From assembly GCA_017893485.1 (NCBI GenBank), contig CM030361.1, forward strand, positions 145,080,941 through 145,144,940: 64,000 bases of DNA, given 5' to 3'. The DNA comes from Hemerocallis citrina. Taxonomy: Eukaryota > Streptophyta > Magnoliopsida > Asparagales > Asphodelaceae. Position numbers and translations under genes: made by a program. The stretch's first letter is position 1. Each line of letters begins with the position of its first letter. Below, one piece after another: positions 21,690 through 33,047 of this stretch. Under the pieces are notes generated by a model that was not told the origin of the DNA, did not search any database, and saw nothing but the letters and a program-made list of their open reading frames with translations.

Positions 21690-24600
21690 CACTACAAGAC
21701 TTTTAGTATACCCCGGCGAATCTACCCCGGCGTTTGAGTAGTCGCGCCGGGGAATCGAAGGACTAAAAATGAATTAGAAAATTATGGTAATCTACGCCGG
21801 CGTTTGTGAAAAACGCTGGTGTAGGGTATGCGTACTTCAGCATCGCATCTATTAGTTGAAATTCCCCCAAATCCTAACCCTATTTCACTCCCCAATTTCT
21901 TTTACTCCATTTCCTGTTTCCCTCTCTCTCTCTCTCTTGCGATCTCCCGCCACTCGTCGACGCCGGTTCATGGCCGCCGTCGCTGTGCCCACGTCACCGT
22001 CCACGTGCTCTCTATCCCGCTCACTCATTTCTCTCTCTCTCCTCCAGAAACCCCCACTGCTGATCCCACCTTCGCCATCGCCGTCCTCGCTCCCTCTCTA
22101 TCCCGGTCACTTCTGCCGCCCCCCGTGGTCCAACGCCAACCCCGACCGTCGACGACACAAGGGTAAGTCTTTAGAGGTATGAAAACCAATTCTTAAGTGG
22201 ATTTTAGGGTTGTAATAATAGATTATTGATTTTAGGGTTGTATGAATGAAGTTAATTTTGTTGTAATTTATTTGTTTTAGAGTAAATTTTGTTGAGAATT
22301 AATTTGTATCTACTTCCGGTGGGAGATTGGGTTTAGTGGAAGTTGAATGAAAGTTGAATGAATAGGAGTTATCTAAACTCCATCCCAGCATAATTTATCA
22401 CCCAACTTTCTGTTCCCTCTCTCTTTATATCTTGTTGTACTCACTTAAAAGATAAACTTATACAAATGAAAGTAGTGTTATGCTCTGACAGAAGTGATCT
22501 TTCATCCACCTCCCTGGTATTTCAGCATCTTGTTGTAAGGATTTCAGAATAATGGATGAGATGTAAGCTACAAGAAATCCCATTCTAAATCTATGATATG
22601 ACGTACGTGTGACTCAGTTGTTGATTGAGGATGGCTATGAGCATATTTTTAACTTCCAATGCTTAGTGAGCCCATGATGTACTTTTGTTGGTGTTCTCGG
22701 GATTCTGCAGCATATTAGTATGGCAATGACGGGATAATACAGTCTTTTTTTTAAAGGTCGAAGTTGGAGTAGAAGCTTAGAGAGTTCTTGATATAGAGGA
22801 AAATGGAGGGTTTTCTTGCCTAAAGAGGCATACTGGTCTCCCTATAGCTTCATGGAAGCTGTGGGGATTTTAGAATAATGTATCTTGTGCCGAGTTTATT
22901 TAAAAATGCACTGAACTCAAAGTCATATTCTCCGGTACAATATAGTTATTGCTAAGGACATGGGTAATTACTGAGCATTCAGTTTTCCTTCGGTGTTTTT
23001 CTTGTGTATATGAGGTCCTGTACATCAGATTTGAATGCATATTGTTTCTTTATATTCTTAGGAAGCAAAAGTTTTACATGTCCACTTAGCAATTCCCAGT
23101 ACTTCTAATTATTGTTGTAGGACATAGGCAATTACTGAACATTCAATGTTTTCTTCTTTATTGTTCTGGTGTATATGAGATCCACTACATCTATTTATAT
23201 GCATATTGCTTCTTTAGATTCAAAAGCATAAGGTTTTACATCTCACAGAACATTAACTCTTTAATTGGGGATGCATGAAAGTCTTATATATATATAAGCC
23301 TGAGTTAATTGGATAAAGAGTGACTATTACTTGGAAAAAAATTTGACTTGGGCTATGTTGCTATCTGTCTTGTGTAAACCTATATCTGTAGTTTTTTTTG
23401 TTATGAAGTACATCGGATATTCTTCAGTTTCGTCTCAAATTGACAGATTCATACACATACATCCTGGCAAACAAAAGATACATCATATGACTAGCCATAC
23501 GATATGAGAATGTTATGAGGCAGTCATATCATGTTTTGTTGCTTCACCATCTAGTCGGGTATGTAGTGTCACTAATGAATTTGGAAGCACATGAACGCCC
23601 CATGGAAGTTGGATGATAATTGGTTATAGTTTTGGTGAAACCCTACACAAAGTGCCCTGCTCATTCAGAACACATGCATTGTCCGGTATGAGAATTTGAC
23701 CACACCGACGTTCCAAGAATGTGTTAGGATTTTGAAAAGTCAGTTTCGTGTGAACACTTATGAGGAACTTAGGTGCAGTTTCATAGTGAATCTTCAAAGA
23801 CTAATACGTTTCTCTTAAGATTGTCTGCTAACAAGTTGCCTCAATTAACTTGTTTTTATAGTGAATGCTGGAGTTGTTTAAATTGTCTGCTAACAAGTTA
23901 ACTAAGTTATTGTTTTCTGAATTTGTGTTGTCGAAATATTTTATGTAGTTTTGCTGTAGTGTTCCTTGCTCATTTCACTGAATTATGCTGTCAGCTACAA
24001 TGATAAATTTCTGCAAGGTCCGATAAATTTGCTGGATGAAGTATTAAGTGTTAACGACTTTTAAGCCATACTTTCCATTTCTAGAAGGAGTGCAATGTAC
24101 TACCAAGTAAAGCAAGTTAACTGAATTTGCAATTGTTCCTTCATACAAAATATGATGTGCATAATATCTCTTTAGAGATATTATTCCTTGAGTGTAGGGT
24201 GTTTATTTGTAAAATATGGATCTTTATTTGGTTTTTTCTGATTGTAATTGTGTCCTAGCATTATTTTCTTCACCGCAGCACTTGAAGCACTTGATTTTCA
24301 CCAAGTTCAAATCATGTTTGCGCTCCTGCTGCTCGACACTTGTCTTTATGGTTAATTGTGAGATTGGGTATGATTTGAAACTCTTGTTTCAGGTTAGTTC
24401 AGCTTCACGAGTTGCTTTTTTGTCTGAATTTGGAGATGAGATGGATCATGTATCTGAAGTTGCACACTATGATTTTTTTAGGAGTGACTAGTGATGGAAA
24501 TTTTTTTATCTAAACAATTATATCATGATGTCTAGATGAGTATCAGTTTCTAAAATAATGTTCATGCTTGTTGCTTGGGTTTGAAAATGAGATTGTTCTT

Positions 24601-25436
24601 TCTCATTGGTTTTAAGTGATGATGAGATGGATTATGTAACTGAAGTTGCATACTATGATTTACAGAGAAGTAACTAGTGATGAAATAATCCTGTTTGAAC
24701 TTATGTTGTGGTTTCAATTGACAGTTATCTCATGAATATTATAAAAGTATAAGTTTCATCTCAGTTAGTATCTTGTTTGCCTGAATTTGAGAGTGAAAAT
24801 ATTATTTTTCACTCTTTGTAACTCAATATTTTGAACTCCATATTTTGGTTATGAATGTGATGAGATCACATTATTATGTTTCATTATGAGATTTCAATTT
24901 GATGATATTATACTATTCTGCTTCATTCATATTTTAGGGATTGAAGATTTTCAGAATCTGTGCAATGATGAACTTAATTTGAGTCTCATTTAGTTTTGCA
25001 ATTGGTTTTGGTTGTAAGAGTGCTGAAGGTTTTTATTTTATTTTATTTTATTTTATTTTATTTTATTTTATTCATTTATTTTTAAATAATTTTTTTAAAA
25101 AAATATATATATATCTACCCCGGCGTTTTTACAAGCGCCAGGGTAGCTTTGAGCATTTTCCAAAAGCCTATACCGGTGTTTTAAAAACGCCGGTATAGGT
25201 GATGGCCGAAAAACTAGATCCAAAACGAAAACACACTTTCGGGGGTGTTTTTCAAGCGCCGGTGTAGCTTTAACCTATACCGGCATTTTTTATGAATGTC
25301 CCTAAGATACAGCGACACTCAATTCAGCAGCACTTGCACCGACGTTTTATAAAACGCTGGTGGTATCTACTGCGGGGTTTAAAAACGCCGGTGAATGTGA
25401 AAAAAAACGCCGGTAAAGATTATTAGTCTTGTAGTG
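21690..25436. mobile_element. CACTA (En/Spm) transposon, non-autonomous
   Basis: Starts CACTACAAGACTTTTAGT and ends ATTAGTCTTGTAGTG, inverted CACTA termini, with 3-bp target duplications ATT (21687-21689 and 25437-25439). Both ends carry many subterminal copies of an 8-20-bp motif built on CCGGCGTTT or AAACGCCGG, typical binding sites for CACTA transposase. There is no transposase frame in the 3747 bp. Bases 21900-22170 are C-rich and exon-like and end in a possible donor AAGG|GTAAGTC. The rest of the interior (22200-25000) is AT-rich and shows nothing recognisable. It may carry a captured host fragment. Confidence 0.95.
25033..25074. repeat. TTTTA microsatellite in CACTA element
   Basis: About eight perfect TTTTA units, just inside the right subterminal region of the CACTA element. 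The following 25437-26025 is AT-rich with nothing recognised. Confidence 0.95.
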
Positions 25437-26259
25437 ATTATGTGAATTGCACTAACAACCAAGATATATACTATTCTTTTGGCACATATAGTGTTTTCCT
25501 TTATAGTATATAGTTATTTAGCTTGTGATATACACATCATAGGCTACAAGAGTTTTAGGGTTGTGTTTTTTCCATAATCACCCGACTTATGATTCTCAAC
25601 CGCGCATTTTATGTTTCAAACTATCATAACCATCCACTTCGATTTAATCAACTTTATAAAATCTCGACCATACATTTAAGACTATAAAACATATCTCAGC
25701 CATCCAATCAAGATTAACTTAACGAAAGTAAGAAAAAAATTCATGCATTGTAGGTAATGAGAAGTGAGAACCCTATTTTTTGACACATTTGTGTGGGTGT
25801 ATTCACGCCTTATGTAGAATGATCATATATTTGGTGAGACATCATTGCTAATTTACAAATTTAAAAAAAAAATCCAAATTGATAAAAGCCAAAGTAAGGC
25901 CTTCCTAGTTTGATGATCATTCAAGAATATGAGGGCTTAAAAAAGAATCATTTGGGATTTAATACACTTTGGAGTGTGCAAACACATATCATAAATGTGT
26001 TATGTTCTAAAATTTAAAGAAAATACTAGGTTTGCCCGTGGGCACGTGCCTACGGCACGTCTTCGGAACGATATAGCATATGAAAAGTCTTGTAAACAGT
26101 AAAACAACAATTATGTAGCTCAAGTTTGAATAGTATGACAATAATTAGTTGTAAATAAAAATCCATGTTTTAATTAGTATATGTTGAAAAATAATTATAA
26201 ATGAGGGTATAAAATCTAAATTCTTAGAACTTTGTACAACAATTATGTAGCTCAAGTTT

Positions 26260-26297
26260 TTTTTTTTTACGGGTAAAAGGTAGGATTGCCCTACCTC

Positions 26298-26379
<82 letters not shown>

Positions 26380-27109
26380 TAAGAGAAGTTTAAAAACACT
26401 ATTACAGAAAGTAATCTAAGTAGGGGTTTAAACACGAGTCATTTGATAAGTCCAGGTTTGAGATAACATGCATTTGTGTCGTAGAGAGGGCACTGGACTA
26501 TTGTCGTACTCCTCTACTAGTCACAACCACATGATCTCATCCCCCTTCTCCATCAACTAATGAAAACTCGTTAGACAAAATACCCCTATTAGATATCCCA
26601 AAAAAATACTTAAAAGTTACATCAGCAAAATCTCAAAATAAGTTTCCAAAAAGCAAAAGAACCATCAACTGTTAAGGAGAGCGCTTCACTGCATGGTGCT
26701 AGGCCGAGCAACTCCCCTCTTCACTGTCCAACTGATCAATCCTTATGAGTGCTTGCTTTAACAGTGCATCTTGCACACCTTCCATTTCCATTTCTTACAT
26801 CAGCTTCGCCTTCTTTTTTCCGCTGTCTATCCCATCTATCCAAGAGTGAAAGTAAAAAATTGCATTAGTAATAATTCCGTTTGCTTACACATCTTTAGAA
26901 GAAAAAGTACGATGATTTCTAGCTAGCCACAAACTCCAACATATTGAGACAGTCAAAAGGTGCCAAGTGTATATGCGATTGTGATTTCCAAAGCACCGGG
27001 TCTTGAAGCACTCGTGTAAGTGATGGGGCATGTTATGAATATTGAGCAGTGCGGTGAAGTGTTTCCAAGTTGCAACGGCAACTGGGCATTCAAAAAAAAT
27101 GTGGAGCAC
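26260..27109 (-). mobile_element. 5'-truncated LINE with zf-RVT tail
   Basis: A 12-bp target duplication TAGCTCAAGTTT (26248-26259 and 27110-27121) flanks the insert. The T run at its left end is the poly(A) tail. The minus strand of 26885-27109 encodes HIFFECPVAVATWKHF... and ICWSLWLARNHRTF, the zinc-binding domain (zf-RVT) at the end of plant LINE ORF2. The rest of ORF2 is missing, as in usual 5' truncation. It lies inside the Helitron and is therefore younger. Confidence 0.9.
26301..26377. repeat. AT microsatellite, about 38 units
   Basis: A long uninterrupted AT tract in the 3' part of the inserted LINE. The open frame with alternating Tyr and Ile across it is meaningless. Confidence 0.98.
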
Positions 27110-27438
27110 TAGCTCAAGTTTGAATAGTACGAAATAATTAGTTGTAAATAAAAGTCCATGTTTTAATTAGTATATGTTGAAAAATAATTATAAATGAGGG
27201 TATAAAATCCAACTTCTTAAAACTTTGAGGGTGGAAAATGATGAAATTTAACTATTGAAGAGATATTTGTTATTTTCAATGTAACATGAGCAATAAAAAA
27301 AACATAAAAAATTTGAAAATTTATAAACCTGAAATCTGAAAATCTAAATTTCTGATTAATAGAGAGAGAATGAAAGAGAGAGAGAGAGAGAGCAAGAAAA
27401 ATAATTAAATAAATAAATGAGTTGTTTTTTTTTTTTTT

Positions 27439-27458
27439 GGGGGGGGGGGGGGGGGGGG
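27439..27458. repeat. Poly(G) tract of 20 bases
   Basis: It follows a poly(T) run, inside the Helitron-bounded segment. Confidence 0.9.
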
Positions 27459-27594
27459 AGGATTTGAGTTTGAGTTTTAGGGTTTGAAATTTTGGAAGGA
27501 AAAATATGTTTTGTGAGATTAGATCTGAGCCTTTAATTTTAGGGGGATAGAAGGAGAGACACTTCATAGCTTTCTTTGTGTTTTATTATATAGA

Positions 27595-29031
27595 TATGTT
27601 TAGAAAAAAAGTAAGAAAGTATTGTTGAGGTTGTGTACATGAGTTTATACACTCCTACCTCTTTTATAAAAATCAATAATTCAAGGTTTACTTTTGCAGT
27701 AAGTGAAAGTTGTAATCAAAGTTATCACTAGCTATGTACCATACAGTCAAAAAATTAAAGTCACTCGCTTTGTGAACAAAATTAGTTGTTTTGTTTAGGT
27801 GTCGCCTCCAAATTATATCTATATATTATGCTAATAGAAGAGAGAGTGTCTATTCCCTCTCTCCTTTCTTTATTTTAAAATAGAGCAAGGAGATGAAAAG
27901 TATGAGTTCACACGTGTAAACTGCACATTTTAATATTAAAAAAAACATAAAAACCTCGGCCACGATCTCTTTATCTCCCAATTTATCTAAATCCTACCAG
28001 ACCCTCCGTTGCCTCCCCGTCAATGCACGTCGCCCACTGCCCACCGTCGTTGCCTCCCTGTACCCCCCTATCACCACTTGATGCCCACCGCCATCGCCTC
28101 CCTATCGCCGCCCGCCGCCCCATATTTTAAAAGTCAAGAAGAAGAAGAAGAATATTAAATCTCATCCGAACCCTCGAATTTCTTCGAAATTATTCATTTA
28201 CTTAATTTAATTATTTTATTGAAAATTATAATCGAATCAAAAAAAAAATTCAATTTATTAAATTTTTATTTTTCTAATTCATGCAATTGGCACAAATTAA
28301 GTTTCTTCTTATTAGTAGTCATTTGCAATGAAAAATTATTAACTGCACTATAATCTGCATGATTTATTACTATTATTACTATAATTGCTTAGTAAATGAT
28401 TACCGCCCAATGCCCATCGTCGTTGCCTCCATGTCGCCGCCCGCCACCCTATGTTTTACAAGACAATAAGATGCACTAAGAAATAAACAACTTCTATTCA
28501 TCTTTAACATACATCACTCAAATTTAGTTCAATTGAAATTGAAGCCAGAAAATCAGTTTTTAACTCTAAACATAAATGAAGGTAACAAATTAATTCATAT
28601 ACATACTTCATTTACAGCCAAATGTTCCATACATGAAAGTCTTTCCAATTTATAAAAATAAGTTCCACTTTAATGCAGTTTACAAAATTTGAAATCATAC
28701 TCTTTGATACAACAAAAAGTTAAACTTTGGTGCAGATTACGAAATGAGAACCCCCAAATCTCGCAGTGTTAATGAGAACCCCCAAAACTCACAACAACAC
28801 TGCTAAGCTCAACATAAGTGAACGTCATCCAAATGTCGTGCAATCTCCATTACTGATATGAATTTATGCATCGAATTTTGAAGAGATTCCTCTCAATTCT
28901 CTCACACTTTTTTGTGAGTTTTATATAATTTTATAAATCTCACAAAATTATTTTTTAATATGTGCAATTTGTACAGGGCAACACTAGCGGTGGTATTAAA
29001 TATAACATCGGAGCACATGACTATAAAAAAG
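27595..29031. other. AT-rich spacer, no gene recognised
   Basis: It contains three related short GC-rich blocks near 28000-28060, 28080-28125 and 28405-28455, with TGCCCACCGTCGTTGCCTCC-like words repeated imperfectly. Otherwise it is AT-rich with no support for a gene. Confidence 0.6.
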
Positions 29032-29218
29032 GATATCGGAAAACTGTAAAAGTTCCTAACTTATGTGGGGCCCACCTTTTTTCACTATTTTCTTCATCCT
29101 TTAAATGCTTTAAACTTGATATATGATTATCACCTGCAAAATATAGATGTACAGACCTCCAACCCTACGGAAAAATTATCATACAAGTGTAACTCCTTAT
29201 CTAAGTCCAACACTAGAA

Positions 29219-30498
29219 TGGCCAAGAATAAACATAAATTGAATTTCAAATCGGTTTCTCTCTCTAGAAATCTAGAGAGAGAAACTCTAAAAAAAATCCC
29301 AAAAAAGGTCTCAAACCCTAGATCTAGCTTGGGGGCGGCGGCTAGGGTTCATCGTCGTCCCCCCTGTCAATCTATTCCTGTCGTCCCTCCTCCTCGCTCC
29401 CTCTTCCATTTCATCCCGTCTCCCCTCCCACCTTACCATCGAGGCTCCGACGTCGAGTCTTGGTCCAGACGGGGACTAGCAAAGCGACTACGAATGGGCG
29501 GTGCGCGCGTCGACGACGAACAGGGTGGAGCTCGAGTGGGGCGCCGCCTCCTGTCGCCGGTGCAGCAAATGCTTGACTACTGCTGGTCGGAGTGGGATTG
29601 GTGCGACTTTCGCTCGTGTGTTGACTGCCACCGTGTGCGACTTCGGCCACCAGTGCGACGACTGACGCTCGCCGCTAGGGCCACCGCTGGGACGGTGGCG
29701 CTGTCACCAGTGTGTCAACTGCCGTCGTGGTCGGAGGGGGAGAGTGCGGCGAATGCCACCGTGGTCAGAGGGGGAAGGTGCAGCGACTGCCACCGAGGAT
29801 GTGTGCGACGACTGCCGCTTGCCGCTAGGGACGCTGCTACCTATTGTGCACTTGAGTTTCCTCTGACAAAGGCCACTGCCTTCTGGACAACACCTCTTCT
29901 TCCCTTCATCAGCATCCCTGACAGCGGCAATGCCACCGCCCATCGTGGCGCGAGGAATTTGTTGTTGTTTTGTTTGTTTTGGGTTTCTGATTGAGTGTGA
30001 GTCTCTTGGTGTGTGTGTGGGGGTGAGAAATTACCCGAGAGAGCTAGAACGTGAGAGAGGTAAAGGTATCCTCTCCACGGCTCTTTCTTTGGGCGTGGTA
30101 TTTGGGTGAGGTGAATGAGAGTGTAGTCTAGTGAGAAATCGCCCGAAAGAGCAAGAACGTGAGAGAGGTGAAGGTATCCTAGGTTCGGCAGCTGATAAAA
30201 TTCTGCCTGACTAGTTTCAGGGGGTGTGCATGTACCGTGGAGGTAGTGCACGAAGCTAAATTGATGTACATGCAATTTTACTGGGCCGAGCTTTGTATTT
30301 GGGCCCAAGATAGGGTCCAATACAATAGTATACGAGAACTATCGGTTTGTCAGCCCACCTTCCAGGGTTATTGGAGGGATCTGTTGTCTGTAAGGGTCAT
30401 ATTGCTTCATGTTTTATTTCCTGTTCGGAGTCTGTATGTTTTGTTAATTTCTGATTAATGAAACAGGTTGGCCATATTCCATATTTTTCTTCAAAAAA
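29219..30498 (+). mobile_element. Short LINE-like insertion, plus strand
   Basis: A 10-bp target duplication AACACTAGAA (29209-29218 and 30499-30508) flanks it, and the homologous site in copy 1 (near 20263) is empty. The right end TTCTTCAAAAAAAA is a poly(A)-tailed LINE 3' end. It resembles the 3' end of the LINE at 31664 (ATTAATGAAACAG then GG). The left end is a GC-rich leader-like region (29320-29900). No reverse transcriptase motif is visible, so it is internally deleted or non-autonomous. The long open frame over 29065-29994 begins outside the element and is not considered a gene. Confidence 0.75.
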
Positions 30499-30677
30499 AA
30501 CACTAGAAAGACCAAAAATGCTACAACTCCCCCCTCGCCCAACCCACCCACCCACCCACCCACCCACATTGGCAAAGTGATTAACATGCTCCACCTCATG
30601 CAACGTAAAAAGAACTCAACTTTCCGAATTATAGTATTGGTAGTTGTTGTCGCCACCTATTTAGCATCTCCATTGAG

Positions 30678-31104
30678 CAGTGTTGTAAAAAGTGGACCAG
30701 GTTCGACCAGAACCGGAACTGATATGGTTTCACATGAAACCGGAACTTCTCTGAAAACCAGATAAACCAGACTAAATCGGTCCGTTTCATGGTGAACGGG
30801 CGAATTAGGTTCAAATTGAACCAGCTGGTTCACCAAACTTATTCATATTTTTTCAAAACATAAAATTAGATAGCAAAGTTGTGAACTCTGATTAGCTGAG
30901 CATCACTTTGGACTCACTAACCACTGCGTCAATTTGTAATTATTCTTTGTAAACATAAATTATCTATATGATCCAAATTTGCAGTTGCAATAGTCCTTCT
31001 CATACTGATCCCAGTTTGAATAGCATTGAACCCAATCGAACCGTCAGAAAACCGAACCGACCATCTTGCAAGTTCCATTACGGGTTTGGTTTTTCACAAC
31101 ATTG
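30678..31104. mobile_element. hAT-like MITE, older
   Basis: Inverted ends CAGTGTTGTAAAAA and TTTTTCACAACATTG bound a 427-bp AT-rich insert absent from copy 1 of the surrounding repeat. Flanking 8-mers CCATTGAG and TCGTCGAG agree at five of eight positions, consistent with a decayed 8-bp duplication. There is no coding capacity. Confidence 0.7.
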
Positions 31105-31663
31105 TCGTCGAGGATCACCTGAATATTACTGTTTTACTTTTGCGTTGTGGCCTGAGCAAACATTGCAGACCACAAGTTCAACTTCTAAGGCTAAAACAAT
31201 CACTACGGGTCGATCTCCAGCTCATAAAAGCTTGCCTACATTCTCAGTGAATTGCTTGGTTTAATAAGACTGATGTTCTTAAGCAGGGTGATAATTTTGT
31301 TTTAGTGGAAGCTCATTAAGAGTTAGAGTATGAGAGCTTCTACTTAGGGTAACTAGATGTACACGGCAATTGTTCAATACCCTCTCTTCATTCTAACTAT
31401 AAGCAGCCTTAAACTCATCCATAGCTTACCCAATATTATGACACTCACTCAAACTTTACTGTACATGGTATTTTTACTAACCTTTATATATAGACTAGCA
31501 AGGTACCATGCGCTCGCGTGGGGGCGAACCTAGGAGCAAGATTAGAATAATATTGTACAACTTGAATGATTTTGCAACTATTGTTATAGTATCTTTTCTG
31601 AGGTTTGATTTGAATGTTGCATGAACTAGAAGAATGAATTGGTGTACCTAGAGATAATGAGTT

Positions 31664-32377
31664 TTTTTTTTTTTTTTTTTTGAAGAAAAGGTGGGATAAT
31701 GCCACCCTGTTTCATTAATAAGTGATTAATAAACAACCCCAAAGTCTCGGGACAACAAAAGAGCAGTACAGGAAATAAAACATAGCCCCCAACAATACCC
31801 TGGGGGATGGGTTACATTATCCAGCCTAACGGCTCCCAAAACACAACTACAAACAACACGGCCTGTTACAAAGTAAGACAAAATGAGGCGGCTGTCCAAT
31901 CCTCAGTCCAGAGTGGGCCCGATCTCTATCTCCTCGTCGTCGTACTCGTCCACCTGGAACACCCTTGCAATTCTCCCTCTGGCTCCTGACGCAGCAGCTG
32001 TAGCCCAAAAGGAAATAAGATGCATGATATGAGTAAGATTACTAGAAATTGAATTACATGAAGCACGTAAATAAAAATTATTCCTATCTAGCCATAACAC
32101 CCATGTGGTTGCCGCAATGGCAATAAACCATGCATCTTTCATATCGTGACAGGATGAGGCAAATCTGGAGCCAACCCACAGTTCCTCATAGTGTCTTGGA
32201 TAGTCACTTGTTCCTAGTGCTCTCAGCACCTCTTTCATAACGGCCTTGCTTCTGGTGCAATGAAGAAACAGATGATTCACGTCTTCCTCTGGCTTGTGCT
32301 CAACAATGCCATTCTGACTAGAGAGAACCTCGCCAAGAGACAGCCTAACATTGTCACCAACTGCGGGTTCTGCAACG
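31664..32377 (-). mobile_element. 5'-truncated LINE with zf-RVT domain
   Basis: A 9-bp duplication TAATGAGTT (31655-31663 and 32378-32386) flanks it, with a long T run at the left end as poly(A) tail. The minus strand of 31903-32280 encodes NHLFLHCTRSKAVMKEVL... WVLWLDRNNF, a zf-RVT domain. It ends at ...EIGPTLD and a stop. The rest of ORF2 is absent. Confidence 0.88.
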
Positions 32378-32388
32378 TAATGAGTTGT

Positions 32389-33047
32389 TGTTAAGAAAGA
32401 TGGGTTAAACCCGAGTGCACCAAATGAACCTTCTGAGAATGACTCTGGAGTTGATCTGCAACAGAAAGAAAATGAAAAGTGACTCGAGGCGTGGGTTGCA
32501 CTTTCTTTGAGAAGCTATTTGTCCGATTCTGGAGATGAATCGTTGAGCACCAAACACTTCTCATGGGATACAACGAGCTTCTGTCTACTGTGCTGCCAAT
32601 GCTCCAATAGCAGCACGTACCAACTTGCACCACCAAAACCAAGGTAAAAACCGCTCAAAAATCGATTTGGAGAAGAGAATGATTGATTGTTTTTCTGTCT
32701 CATTTTTCCAAAAATTGATTCTTTTTTATAGCCAATAACCGGGTAGAAATAAAACTGTATATGCATTTAATCAAAACACGGCTATATCAATATATAATAA
32801 AGATCCTATAATTCTTGTAACAGCTATAACATAAAGCTCCCTTAATTCTTGAAACCGATATATTATTGATTAAAAAAACGTTTTTGATCTGTTTGAAATT
32901 TAAAAATTTAAAAACAGAATTTGTGTGTGGGTGTGTGGAATGTTGGAATTGAACCCCCAAACTCATGTGAACTCAAAACTTTAACCGTGAGGCCAAGACA
33001 TTGTTGTCAACAAAAGAAGTGTTTTGAATGTATACTCAATTCCAATA
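32389..33047 (-). mobile_element. Solo copia LTR
   Basis: A 659-bp sequence closely matching the right LTR of the copia element at 40725, with no internal region attached. It is flanked by perfect 5-bp target duplications GTTGT (32384-32388 and 33048-33052). Ends on the plus strand are TGTTAAGAAAG and CAATTCCAATA; the last bases have mutated from CAACA. It is the product of recombination between two LTRs. The left duplication overlaps the target duplication of the adjoining LINE. Confidence 0.92.

Larger units (their letters stand above)
26026..27594 (-). mobile_element. Small non-autonomous Helitron carrying a LINE
   Basis: On the minus strand it begins TCTATATAATAAAA after an A (27594) and ends in CTAG before a T (26026), so it sits between A and T as Helitrons do. 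Just before CTAG are short GC-rich inverted repeats (GTGCC-GTA-GGCAC and TGCCC-AC-GGGCA), the expected 3' hairpin. Without the LINE it is about 0.7 kb with no RepHel frame. A ~132-bp unit (26104-26235 and its continuation after 27110) is tandemly doubled inside it. Confidence 0.65.
29032..31267. repeat. Promoter-distal segment, copy 2, with nested insertions
   Basis: Matches 19989-20592 in two blocks (29032-29218, and 30499-31267 minus a MITE). Shared stretches include GGAAAACTGT[GA]AAAGTTC, GAAAAATTATCATACAAGTG, CCACCTCATGCAACGTAAAA and CCAGCTCATAAAAGCTT. It lies about 9 kb from copy 1 in the same orientation. The LINE and MITE listed next inserted after the duplication, since copy 1 lacks them. 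Confidence 0.75.

Noticed and set aside
26145..26435. Open frame with a Tyr-Ile repeat
   Set aside because: Produced by the AT microsatellite.
27818..27850. Helitron 5' start TCTATATATTATGC on the plus strand
   Set aside because: It is preceded by A as required, but no matching hairpin-CTRR end followed by T was found downstream.
29065..29994. Open frame of 309 codons across the boundary of the LINE-like insert
   Set aside because: It starts in the duplicated segment, crosses the target duplication and runs through the GC-rich leader. It has no motif and is broken in concept by the insertion.
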